From Orobanche coerulescens (Eukaryota > Streptophyta > Magnoliopsida > Lamiales > Orobanchaceae), in contig CM065812.1 of the NCBI GenBank assembly GCA_033398695.1, positions 141,180,858 to 141,244,857 on the forward strand: a stretch of DNA of 64,000 bases. Direction: 5' to 3'. Below, in pieces: positions 47,511-57,745 of the stretch. The notes beneath the pieces were generated by a model. It made no database searches. It had not been told where the DNA came from and worked only from the letters and a program-made list of their open reading frames with translations. Each line of letters opens with the position of its first letter. The first letter of the stretch is position 1. The translations under genes and the position numbers were made by a program.

Positions 47511-48136
47511 GATGTAAATGTCACAATGAAGGGTGATTTACAAAGAAACTTAATCATCTGCGTTGTACTCTTTTCTTTTTTACCAATGTTTTTTTCTCTC
47601 CCTATTTTTTGTTATTTGGTGAAGTTTTTAACGAAGCACCGACTCCTTGATTGATGCACAAATCAGGGGGAGATGTAGACTTGAGGAGGAGTCTTACAAC
47701 GATCATTCTTCCCACATGATTTTTATCACTTGAAATGGTTTTTAACGAGATAACTAGATGTATCGATTTAGGGATCGATAGATTGATCACCTAGAGCGCT
47801 ATGGTTAATGTAACGATCATATCGGAAGATAGGTGCAAAGAAATCTAAACCTTGCATGTATAGATGTTGTACTCTTTACCCTGAGTTTTTCTCACTGAGT
47901 TTTTTGTTGACGAAGTTTTAACGAGACAAGATGACAATCACTAAAAAAACTCGACATAAGGAGGAGGTTGAAAGAATAATACTTCTATGTATTGCGTGGA
48001 AGTTACATTAAAAATAGACCTATATATATTATAATCGCTCTCCATATATAGGAATATCGTTAACAAGAATAATTCATTTCTCTCTTGCCGTACTTCTTAT
48101 CTACCGTATTTTTACTTCAACCATTATATTGATTTT
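47511..48136 (+). other. Copia 3' tail after the LARD
   Basis: Two further copies of the copia pre-polypurine motif (gttgtactctttt ... ggtgaagtttttaacgaagc near 47560-47640; gttgtactcttta ... gaagttttaacgagacaag near 47868-47930) and a purine tract cagggggagatgta near 47665. No gene. The last five bases, ATTTT, are the target duplication of element E. Confidence 0.6.
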
Positions 48137-48298
48137 TGTTATAAACATCGAAATAAAGAGAAAAATATGAGAGAATATGGAGACACCAACAATGAAAGTG
48201 TGTATTCTTATAAGGGCCAAAGGCCTTTATTTATAGGTACACATCTAGGGTTCCAAGGGTATAAAGGTCATTCATTAGTAAATACATTAATTACAACA
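48137..48298 (-). repeat. Element E 3' LTR
   Basis: 162 bp, TGTTATAAAC to ATTACAACA on the plus strand. The sense start is TGTTGTAATTAATG. Confidence 0.95.
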
Positions 48299-48308
48299 CT
48301 CCCCCTTG
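48299..48308 (-). promoter_or_regulatory. Polypurine tract, element E
   Basis: CTCCCCCTTG on the plus strand, i.e. CAAGGGGGAG in sense, abutting the 3' LTR. Confidence 0.85.
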
Positions 48309-48309
48309 A

Positions 48310-48775
48310 ATGACCTTTAATACATGCTGCCTCATTAAAACCTTGTCGGGAAAACCCAGTGGGAAAAAACCCGATCGAAGGAAAAAGAGTACAGCTACTC
48401 CCCCTCAAAACGATTACATAAGATCTTTGAGCTAACGCATTCCGATCTTGTGTACTAGTCTTCTGAATGTTGATGTCGGCAACGTCTTTGTGAATAAGTT
48501 CGCCAATTAATCACTTAAGTGAATATTTGATGTATCTACCTTTGAGATACAAGTGATATCGTCTTCATACAATACTTACTCTTGAATATTATGATGTTCA
48601 TGCCTCATCAAAACTCCTTCGGAAAAACCCTGTGGGAAAAAACTGATAGAGAAAAAGAGTACACAGTATAAATTTGCTCATGTGTTGCATTGGTTGCCTC
48701 GTTAAAAACCTTAACTAAGAAAACCCGGTGTGAAATAACTTACGAATGGAAAAAGAGTACAACCATTTGGTCTTC
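48310..48775 (-). repeat. Three copies of the copia pre-polypurine motif in element E
   Basis: On the plus strand the blocks at 48335-48395, 48600-48665 and 48700-48765 each contain an aaaacct/aaaactcc word, a ggaaaaaccc-like word and (g)gaaaaagagtac. The same motif is triplicated in the unrelated copia fragment around the LARD. Confidence 0.75.
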
Positions 48776-49125
48776 GTGGACTTTTTGACCTTCGTGGTCG
48801 ACATAATCTTCAAGCTAATTTAAAAGTTATCACTTCTCCCCTCAAGATAACAATCTTGCCCTCCAATACCATGAATATAATTTTCGACATGGAGAGATTT
48901 AGTGAATAAATCGCTAGATTATCATTATTGCTCTTCGAAGCTCGTGGAAATAAGTTTCATCTTACTTGCCCAAACATTATATGCAACACATAAATGGAAA
49001 ATATTTATCATCATAATAAATAGGCAGTATGAGAACAAATATGAAATCATAATCCCTAATAGCCACCAATATCGAATCTCGATCTCTTTCATGTAATAAA
49101 CCAATATGGTTAACACCATTCCACA

Positions 49126-52100
49126 TTCTCCTTCTTGGAGAAATATTAAATTTTGCTAGCGTGTTAACTTCAATTTGTATATCAGGCCTGATGATGTAAT
49201 GCTTCAATAGCATACAAGTACGGAACTTCTGGTCCTCTTATATCTTTGTTATTTTCTTGAGATCTATATGAGTTGGTATCCACTTCAAGTGGTAAGACAG
49301 CTTTTAGGTAGCTAAGTGGATAAAAACTTTCCATCATATATGCTCAATCTACAAGTCGAGACAATACTAATACTTAGTTTTATCTAAGTTTTTCATTTTG
49401 AACTTGTATTTGGCAACAAGAGCTTGGTGTTGCCTTTGGCCTAAGGCAACACTTATTGTGTCTTCTGCAACAATAAACAGGCATTGCCTATGAGCACTTA
49501 TGGCGTAGTGTTAGACACGAGTTCAAATAATTCACATATATCCTCTTCAGGAGGAATTCACTTAGTCGGTTGATCCACCAGACTATTTCAAAATGTATAA
49601 ATATTTATAACTCAAAATCGTACATGTTGCGAATTTCACGTTCCTATTACTTTAGGAACCTCAAGTCCGTCAGGGACTTTCATATAGATATTCGCGTCCA
49701 ATGACCCATAGAAAAATGTGGTGATGACATCACTAATTGAATATCTATATTCATAATAATTGTCATATGTATATTAAATGACGAAATTTAGTGCCAACGG
49801 GAGAATATGTTTTGGGTATGCGCTTAAACCCTTGATATACTAATCTCGCTTATCTTTCACCACTTTATTTTATTTTGCGAGTTAAGCTTTATCTCAATTG
49901 CTTATATTTTATTTAGTGCTTCAGGCACTCCACTAGCAATTGTTGAGACACAAAGTGTTGTCGACAACTATCATTCTTATAAACAATTCTCCCATATTCA
50001 CAAAGTCAATGACAACTTCAACAAAATCAAATATTCAACATTTCCCATAACATTTGATTTGGTCGTCCCATAATCCAATACTGTAATTATTTAGTGCACA
50101 TGCAAATTAAGGTATTGAGATTCTCATCTTCGGGACGATCCACTTCAGGAGGTTTTTGAAGTGATGTTGTAGTTTAATCTATTTGTATTCCACGGATTTT
50201 ATCTTTAATACCAATAAAGAATACGTCTCTCACGCTTCTAGCGTCGAGGAGTATCAACAAATATATTTCGTTCACATTCGATTTTAATTCTTTATGGTAC
50301 ATATACAACTGGTATATGAAATTTCATCACTCATTTGGCAATCAATAACTTGTTGAACTTCGAGTTCATAGTGCGTAAATTTAAATATCCAACCCAATGA
50401 GAATTTTCCGACTTTCTCTTATTTATATTTCATATCTCCCTCTAATTTCGGAGATAGTTGGAATTAGATTATAAAATCAATCCTCTTCAGGAGGTGCACT
50501 AATAACAGAGGGCGTGACCCAAATATTGTGCCTTTGATATGGATACTTGAATTTGAAATTCATCGCAACATGATCATTGGATAAAATATTATATCGCTTA
50601 TAATTAATTCGATACTCATTGAATAAAGCTCCTTTTAGAGCCGACAATAAGAATATTGCCATATGAAATTATACCAATCCTTCGGGGATTGTCTTTCCAT
50701 TCCTCAAGTAGAAATTAAACGAATCAATATGACATAAAGTTATGTATTTTTCATTTGAAATAAATACATGCAACTTCAAATATAAATTGCTCTCCAGGAG
50801 CATGTATTTTTCTTCAAAAATATTAATTGTGCTAACTCGGGAGCAACAATTTAAATCAAAGATAATCATATATTACCGAAAATATGAAGTACTCATCAAG
50901 AGTATGTGATATTTTTCAAAAGTATCAATTATGCTACCTTGGGAGCAATAATTTATAAGCATATAACACCCAAAATATAAATTACTCTAAAGAGTATGTA
51001 AATATTAATTAAAATTATTAATTGTGCTACGTCATGAGCAACAATTTATATCAATGTGGTGATAATAAAAGCAATTCAATAACACAAGGCGATATAGAAA
51101 ATATTCAAAATAATGCCTTTTTTTGTTTAATATTCTTCAGGAATATTAACTTTAATTGATGTGTTTATCATAAATACTATCATAAAAATATGACTATATA
51201 TCGTTGTGTTTTATCAAGAACATCAACAATTTATTTTTAATAATCTTCTGGATTATTAAAATTACAAATTCATGTTTCTTCAGGAAACCATGAAAATATA
51301 TTAATGTAATGTATTAAAAGAATCATTACAAATAATTTTATATCAATGATACAAGTATCATCATCAATATAATATGTAATAACTATCGTTATTACTCTTC
51401 TTCCAGAAGAAAGTGCAATAATTATTATGCAATTAATCCAACATCTATAAGATTTTGATGAAAATTGGTCAACTCAAAATAATACAATTTTAAGTGTATA
51501 AATATACTTCATGATATTTACTAGTAATTTGTGATATTTATCATACAATATGTGTGAATTTGTATTAATATATCTTCAGGATATATATCATAAATAAACA
51601 TATAGTTAAATAATATATAAAAATAATATAAATAGACTTTAACACCAAACACGTAAATTTAAATATGTAAATATTGAAAGTATTGGGATTAATAGACTTC
51701 TGGTCTAATAAGTGGTGAATATTATTTACATTGATATTTTTTCTAATACCAATTTCTTTTCTTCATAAATTGTATATGTCATTTGTCTCACTAGTTATCG
51801 CGGAATCATACATATTTCAAGCGATAGTTTAGAAATCCATTGATTTATCGATACTTAGAAGATAATAGTGCAAAATCTTCGACCCTGTAGAAAAAAATTT
51901 AGTGGTTCTTCATGAACTGTCAATAAATTTAGCACTACCTTTTTTTCATACGAAAAGTATCATTCTAAAGATATCATGCATATTTGCACTTTGATGAGAC
52001 AATAAATTATGACCACTATTTAATCCCAATAACTTGGCATTCTATTCACAAAAAGAAGAAACAAGATAAGCCAAGAATTTGAATGATACAAATATCTTCT

Positions 52101-53098
52101 GGATATTTGACCCTTTTATCACTAATTATATAGCAACGATCAATTCAAATCATACTTCAGGTATGACATCATATCTTATATTGATAAAAACTCACAATAT
52201 ATCATAAGAGATAATAAAATATTAAACTACACAATATATAAGATTATATATTGACATATAATCTTAAGATTATCATTTTCGTGTCCTTATCATTAACCGT
52301 TGATATATCAACTCCACGAGATAAAATTTATAAATAATTATCCCCTACAAGGATAAACTCTAAATTTCATCTACTTCGGGAGATAAAATTTGAGCCATGT
52401 AATATTGAAGCTTTTAATTTAATATTGTTCACTTCCGGGAACAACTTGATAGGAATATTCAACCACTTACTAATCTTGCTATCATTGGAGCACAGTCGGA
52501 TTATGATGGTGGAGTATATCATATCTTGTACAATCTCGATAGAGGATATTCTCAAATCATATTAATATTTTTTATTTGAGATATAAGTTATATTTTCCTT
52601 CAGGGATAATATCATGCTACATCAAGGGCATAATGATTTAATTATGCTATTATATTTATAAATAACAAATCAATATTCTCCAGGAATATTGTATCATCAC
52701 ATAATTCATGTATAAATAAGAATTATTCATTTAGAATAGTAATATTCTTCAAGAATATTACAATTAATTGTGCTACTTCGGGAGCAATAATTTTAAAATC
52801 CATAATTGAATATACAAAGGGAAAAAATAGTACGAGAATTAATCAAGGCTCGAAATAACTAAACTAAAATAGTTGCTTCTTCAAGAGCACTTACAATATT
52901 CTTCAGGAATATTATTTTGTATTTTTCATTAGGAATTGCACAAATTATTAGATCTCATAGTGTTCTTCATGAACACATCATATTCAACTAGAATATGGCG
53001 AGATAACGTTGTCCTTCTTCAAGGACTACAACAAATCTTTTATCTTAATAATCTTCTGGATTATTAAGTATTGTTGAATCGTGTTTCTTCCGGAAACA
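49126..53098 (-). repeat. Array of short hairpins with a shared pentaloop
   Basis: Plus-strand spans (stem bp, loop): 49126-49142 (6, TTCTT); 49541-49555 (5, TTCAG); 49663-49679 (6, GTCAG); 49915-49929 (5, TTCAG); 50300-50318 (7, AACTG); 50354-50368 (5, TTCGA); 50675-50691 (6, TTCGG); 50788-50802 (5, TCCAG); 50890-50904 (5, ATCAA); 51020-51046 (bulged, GTCAT); 51127-51149 (9, TTCAG); 51235-51261 (11, TTCTG); 51271-51292 (8 with a bulge, TTCAG); 51396-51410 (5, TTCCA); 51499-51520 (8 with a bulge, TTCAT); 51568-51586 (7, TTCAG); 51693-51707 (5, TTCTG); 52089-52109 (8, TTCTG); 52150-52166 (6, TTCAG); 52362-52391 (11 imperfect, TTCGG); 52425-52444 (7 bulged, TTCCG); 52590-52612 (8 with a mismatch, TTCAG); 52671-52691 (8, TCCAG); 52739-52761 (9, TTCAA); 52766-52792 (bulged, TTCGG); 52895-52913 (7, TTCAG); 52960-52976 (6, TTCAT); 52979-52997 (7, AACTA); 53044-53068 (10, TTCTG); 53082-53098 (6, TTCCG). 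The loop centre is C and the closing pair C-G in all of these. Confidence 0.85.
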
Positions 53099-53514
53099 AA
53101 GAGGAATATGATTTGATAATAAATTTTGAGGTTATCATATATATTATTTATATATGATGCACACAAAAATATAAAATTTAATAACTAAATATAATATATT
53201 TTTCCTCAAAATCATCATATGCAAGAAAGTTTTTGAAGGAGTAAATAGAATTAATACCTTTCACCAATGTAAAAAAAAGACTATTTCGCTCGACTTTTTT
53301 TTACGCATGCAATACGTTTTGGAATCCGATCTCCACCGTTGAATTTGTAGATCTGCTTGTCAGGAAGATACTGTAAAAATTTCATGATGATCCGACGGTT
53401 AACAAAACGGGAATCGCGATTTTAGCGCGATCTCGCAGTGCAGAAAAGCTCCTCGCGTTTTTTTTTTTTTTTGATTTCGAAAATCGGAGAGAAAAAAAAA
53501 TTACTCGTAGAGTA

Positions 53515-53528
53515 TCGTGCTGATAACG
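53515..53528 (-). other. Primer binding site of element E (anticodon-arm type)
   Basis: The sense strand reads CGTTATCAGCACGA right after the LTR. It lacks the TGG that pairs with a tRNA CCA end, so a full-length tRNA 3' end is unlikely. Its complement resembles the anticodon arm of tRNA-Ile(AAU) (see findings). A related site follows the LTR at 59076. Confidence 0.75.
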
Positions 53529-53690
53529 TGTTATAAACATCGAAATAAAGAAAAAAATATGAGAGAATATGGAGACACCAACAATGAAAGTGTGTATTCT
53601 TATAAGGGCCAAAGGCCTTTATTTATAGGTACACATCTAGGGTTCCAAGGGTATAAAGGTCATTCATTAGTAAATACATTAATTACAACA
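53529..53690 (-). repeat. Element E 5' LTR
   Basis: 162 bp, identical to 48137-48298 except G to A in the aaataaaga(g/a)aaaa run. Confidence 0.95.
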
Positions 53691-53826
53691 ATTTTGTCCT
53701 TATCCGTATAACGCTCTTACATCGTGAATTGAAATGTTGCGGTAGCCGATAAGTTATAACCCACTAGAAGATTATGAGAAAAAAATATTATATTCCAACT
53801 CTCAAAAATCTATTATGGGACATATC

Positions 53827-54215
53827 TTTTTTTTTTTTTGATAATTAAGTGATCCCAACTTAGCCGCACTAATCTTAATCCCTCAATGAATTCACTCCTA
53901 ACTCATTGATGCGTTTCAGACACTTCGCGCACAAGGAGAAGTTCTTAATCGATTAATAAAGATCGTGTTCCCAAAGACAGCTTCTAAAACAAACATCGAT
54001 TGGCCAAAGACCTCCAAATTCCCAGAAGAAAATACTCTCACACTGCCGCTTGACGCGAGATTAAACATTGATTAGCGGTCGCTCGAGCTAGTCCCGAGAA
54101 GCTAGAGGATTATAAAGAGAAAAACTTCCTCTTTCACCTCCTTGGTGGGGTTAGAACCCAAGACCTCTCCCAAATGCGTGTCTTGGGGGTTAGCTCAAAA
54201 CAACTTTATCCCATT
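53827..54215 (-). mobile_element. SINE-like element
   Basis: On the minus strand a B-box-like word GGTTCTAACCC (near 54147-54158, within gagaggtcttgggttctaac) lies about 40 bases after an A-box-like gagctaaccc near 54190, and the unit ends in a run of 13 A (53827-53839). The order and spacing fit a tRNA-derived SINE. No target duplication was found, and the 5' limit is approximate. Confidence 0.45.
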
Positions 54216-54986
54216 AAAAACAAATTTATTCCACTTTATCACCACACCTACCCTCAAACTTTTACCCTATATTATTTTATTTTATCACTTTTTTAATCAA
54301 TGTGCCAGTGTCACTTCGGGAATTTGATTCCGGGACCGAGGGACTATAAAATTTAGAAGCACCAAACCCTCTCTAGCTACGTTGCACCAATCATAAACAC
54401 ATTACTCCCTATGGTACATTAGGCGGCTAATCAATTACTAATCAACTAGCTATGTCCTTTTTTTTTTGGAACGCCAAACTCACTTACTCTAATCTACTAA
54501 TTATATCACTCAGGAATCTTTTCAGCATCCTCGACACTTTTTGATATTTGTTTGACCCCTCAACGGTTCATTTTGGGCCAAAATTAATGATTTCTTTAAC
54601 AAAAATAGCCGAGTTGAAAAACTTTGGGCACATAACCGAGTCACACGAGTCCCCAGGTCTGAGTAACATAGCCAACCAGTTATATTCCCCCAAATAAACA
54701 TAGGTGAATTTGCAATGGAGAAGGTCATGCAAATGGAATGAAAATGACTCGACCGTGATAATATAAACGATATAAAAAATGCCTCATAAGAAATACAAGC
54801 TCATATAAAAACAGAATAAATTCATTGCGTATCTTGGTTATCTCATTAATTAAACAAAGCAGGGATACTGTTAAAGAGCTATTTATGAGTCTCTGAAGAA
54901 GCTCAGAATCTCTCATCGTCACTTTTTTTTTTTTTTTTTCACAAAAATGAAGAATTTATATTACCTTAGTGATACCTGGCTACAGT
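54216..54986. other. Intergenic/3' flank of RH47
   Basis: AT-rich with T-runs near 54458 and 54924. It includes the RH47 3' UTR, which would extend leftward from 54986. I see no other gene. Confidence 0.5.
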
Positions 54987-56651
54987 TCATTCTTCGTTAT
55001 CAACAACAAGCTTTCCCTCTCCAAACTGACAAGAACCAATAACAACCCCAAGCTGCTTTTGCATCTTCTTCACAACAAAGACTTCCGGCTCCTCACATAT
55101 GGTGATCACGGTACCCTTCCTTCCAAGCCGACCCGTTCTTCCAGCCCGGTGCGCATAATGAATCGAGTCAGTAGGCAGCTCCAGATTAACCACAAGATCG
55201 CAGTCCGGTATATCTAATCCTCTAGCAGAAAGCTCGTTGGTCATCAAAACCCTCACGTCCCCATTCCTGAACCTTTTTAAGATGGTCGACCTAACAAGCT
55301 TGCTAAGATCACCATGTAACTCAGCCGCTTTCATCCCGCGGGCCTCTAATTTGAAGACGGCATCTTTGAGTTGTTTGGTGTGGTTCATGAAAGCTATCAC
55401 GCATTTTGCATCGAGTGCATGCACACATCTTCTTAAAGTGTCCACCTTGTGCTGTATTCTTGTAACCGAGTAGTAGTGTGTCAGAGAAGGTGGTAGGCTC
55501 TGGAGTGGAGCCCGAGCTTGAGTCTGCTCACCTGCACCGGACACAGAATCAGAAGGCGTTTTTGACAAATTAATGGGCCCGATCCCCGTTGCAGCAGTGA
55601 GAGATTCGAGTGGGACGACGCATTTGGCTTGGACAAGAAGCGGATCACAACCCCAACTCCTAGCCGCTCGAACGACCGAAAATGGAACAGTTGCCGAAAC
55701 CATTATCGTCCGACGTTCAGCCCGTGGGGCTTTAGTACCATTCGCAGAATTTTGGCCCGCTACCGATTTCCTACCAACCTGCTCCACTATACGATGCATA
55801 TCTTCCCTAAAATTAAATGCAAGCAGTTGGTCTACTTCGTCCAACACTAAAAACCGACAGTTGTGCGTGTGAAGCTTTCCCGATGCACTTATTTCTGCAA
55901 TCCGTCCGGGTGTCCCAACAACAATCACGGGCTTGTTTTTTTTAAGTGCCTCTTCCTGCCTTGACCTGTTTGCACCTCCAACTAACTGCTGGACCAATCT
56001 CTTATCGGAGGGTCCGAGTAGCTTTTCGAATTCCCTGACAATTTGCATTCCGAGCTCCCTTGACGGGGCCACTACTACTGCTTCGATATCCGTTTTGGTC
56101 CTAGGTTCATGATCATTCTTGTGTGGGCCCACTTCAGACAGTATAGGAAGAAGATAAGCTAGTGTTTTTCCGGATCCTGTGTAGGATTGAATCACAACAT
56201 CGTGATCTTTCAGAATAGTTGGGATTGCAGCAGCCTGAACATCTGTTGGGATTTCATAGCCGTCCTTCTCTAACGTTTCGACTAGTAACGGAGGAAGGCC
56301 GAGCTCAGTGAAAGATTTTGCAGAAAATGGAGCCAACGCCGCTATGTCGGCTCTATCTTTCTTTCTAACTGCATCTGTTTTTGTAGGGAGCGCTTTTTTT
56401 TCTCTTTCTTTGGGGACCTCAACTGTGGAAATTCCTTGACTAAGTTTGTTTTTCTCATTTCCCCCACTTGTATTGACTTCACTCTTGAAACCAAGACTCT
56501 TGAGAGTGAGAGGCCCAGTCTCATTACTAACCCGACCGAAGAATCGCACCGTGCTGTATTTTGGAGCTATGCGTGAAAATCCGTAAAAATTCGCAGAGGA
56601 TATAGTATCACCAACAAGAAAAAGCACCCTGGTTGCAGCTAAAGCAGACAT
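54987..56651 (-). CDS. RH47: DEAD-box ATP-dependent RNA helicase RH47 (ISE1 type)
   Basis: Intronless 554-residue frame from the Met at 56651 to the stop at 54987. Order: N-terminus rich in Ser/Arg with few acids (MSALAATRVLFLVGD...), like a mitochondrial presequence; Q-motif region at residues about 114-143 (FTELGLP, GYEIPTDVQ); Walker A TGSGKT near 158-163; PSRELG near 196-201; GG at 225-226; TPGR near 247-250; DEVD at 271-274 in place of DEAD; SAT near 319-321; helicase C domain with HGDLSK near 446, NELSARGLD near 472-480 and HRAGRTGR near 501-508. DEVD and the long insert between the two RecA lobes are features I associate with Arabidopsis RH47/ISE1 (At1g12770, about 551 residues), a mitochondrial helicase whose loss is embryo-lethal and alters plasmodesmata. 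The frame extends 35 codons upstream to 56756, but the inner Met gives the family length and a better presequence. This is the only intact host gene in the window. Confidence 0.92.
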   Translation of the reverse strand: MSALAATRVLFLVGDTISSANFYGFSRIAPKYSTVRFFGRVSNETGPLTLKSLGFKSEVNTSGGNEKNKLSQGISTVEVPKEREKKALPTKTDAVRKKDRADIAALAPFSAKSFTELGLPPLLVETLEKDGYEIPTDVQAAAIPTILKDHDVVIQSYTGSGKTLAYLLPILSEVGPHKNDHEPRTKTDIEAVVVAPSRELGMQIVREFEKLLGPSDKRLVQQLVGGANRSRQEEALKKNKPVIVVGTPGRIAEISASGKLHTHNCRFLVLDEVDQLLAFNFREDMHRIVEQVGRKSVAGQNSANGTKAPRAERRTIMVSATVPFSVVRAARSWGCDPLLVQAKCVVPLESLTAATGIGPINLSKTPSDSVSGAGEQTQARAPLQSLPPSLTHYYSVTRIQHKVDTLRRCVHALDAKCVIAFMNHTKQLKDAVFKLEARGMKAAELHGDLSKLVRSTILKRFRNGDVRVLMTNELSARGLDIPDCDLVVNLELPTDSIHYAHRAGRTGRLGRKGTVITICEEPEVFVVKKMQKQLGVVIGSCQFGEGKLVVDNEE

Positions 56652-57160
56652 TTTTCTTCTAGGCGACAGTTCAATTAGTGAGATCGTAATCAACTTTTTA
56701 TAGTTTAACAGTAAGTTAAGTGCTTGAAAACTAAAGGAAATCTTAAGAATCTGCAAACTATAATTTGCATACTCGATTGCTCTCAGGGAATCATCTGTGT
56801 TGAATTAATTTCTGGGCTTGCTCTGAAATCAAGAAACCGAACAAATTAAGTGGAAATCAAAACTAAATCATGACAAGTTACAGAATTATTAGAAACCATT
56901 TCAGTTAAAACCATTTACCTACATAAATGAGCCAATTCAGAGGGTGGCTTCGTATAATAGTAGAAGTTGAAACTCCATTAACTCGGGCGGATTTCCGGGC
57001 CTTCCGTCTGAAAAAACGTAGATTTGAAGAAGTTATGTTACTTAGGCATTCTATCAAACAACTAGACTACAGGCTGCCCTGCTCTCAGTTACTGACAACA
57101 AAGGAAATGGAGCGCATCTATGTGTTCCAGAAACATATTGTATGTTGGGTACTGTGTGTG
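56652..57160 (-). promoter_or_regulatory. RH47 upstream region
   Basis: 5' UTR and promoter by position. No single strong TATA box stands out. No other gene is visible; the 129-codon plus-strand frame across 56927-57316 runs into simple repeat and is not believed. Confidence 0.4.
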
Positions 57161-57183
57161 TGTGGGCGCGCGCGCGCGCGCGC

Positions 57184-57237
<54 letters not shown>
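57155..57237 (+). repeat. Compound (GT)n(GC)n(GA)n microsatellite
   Basis: GT run, then about nine GC/CG units, then about 25 GA units to 57237. The alternating GC part could form Z-DNA. A (TA)n run follows at 57379-57394. Confidence 0.95.
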
Positions 57238-57240
<3 letters not shown>

Positions 57241-57391
57241 TGAACAGATGCTAATGAAAATAGCGGTAACAGTGAAGGGAGAAAAACCCAAACATTTAAC
57301 TAAATTGAGCAGGTAGGTCTCTTTGGGAGTACTTATCGAAAAAAAAAATTCTAAAATAAAAAGGTAAGAACACACACATATATATATATAT

Positions 57392-57745
57392 ATAAAGATT
57401 GAGTCCATTCATTTATTGCGGAGTTTTAATGACTAAAAAATATATTATATCTAATTTAAATATATAATACTAACAAGTGTAATAAGTTTTTAAAATTCCA
57501 TTCATTTATTGTGGAGTTTTAATGACTAAAAAATATATCTAATTTATATATATAAAGATTGAGTCCATTCATTTATTGTGGAGTTTTAATCACTAAAAAA
57601 TATATTATATCTAATTTAAATAAATAATACTAATAAGTGTAATAAGTATTTAAAATTCCATTCATTTATTGTGGAGTCTTAATGACTAAAAAATATATCT
57701 AATTTAAATAAATATTACTAATAAGTGTAATAAGTATTTGAAATT
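57392..57745 (+). repeat. 160-bp higher-order tandem repeat
   Basis: The word ccattcatttattg recurs at 57405, 57498, 57565 and 57658 (spacing 93, 67, 93), making two 160-bp units each built of two related subunits containing gactaaaaaatatat. Non-coding. Confidence 0.85.

Larger units (their letters stand above)
48137..53690 (-). mobile_element. Element E: young non-autonomous copia-type LTR element with hairpin array
   Basis: LTRs of exactly 162 bp (48137-48298 and 53529-53690) differ at one base, and ATTTT flanks both sides (48132-48136 and 53691-53695). In the sense direction (minus strand) it holds a primer site next to 53529, a leader, a 4-kb region filled with short hairpins, three copies of the copia pre-polypurine motif, and the tract CAAGGGGGAG beside the 3' LTR. 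I find no gag or pol in any frame. The single LTR difference and intact target duplication indicate recent transposition, so it must be served by another element's proteins. Confidence 0.93.

Noticed and set aside
56652..56756. Upstream Met start for RH47 (35 extra residues)
   Set aside because: Gives a protein longer than the family and a less presequence-like N-terminus; the Met at 56651 fits better.
56927..57316. 129-codon frame upstream of RH47
   Set aside because: Half of it is simple-repeat Arg/Glu and Arg/Ala translation; no conserved part.
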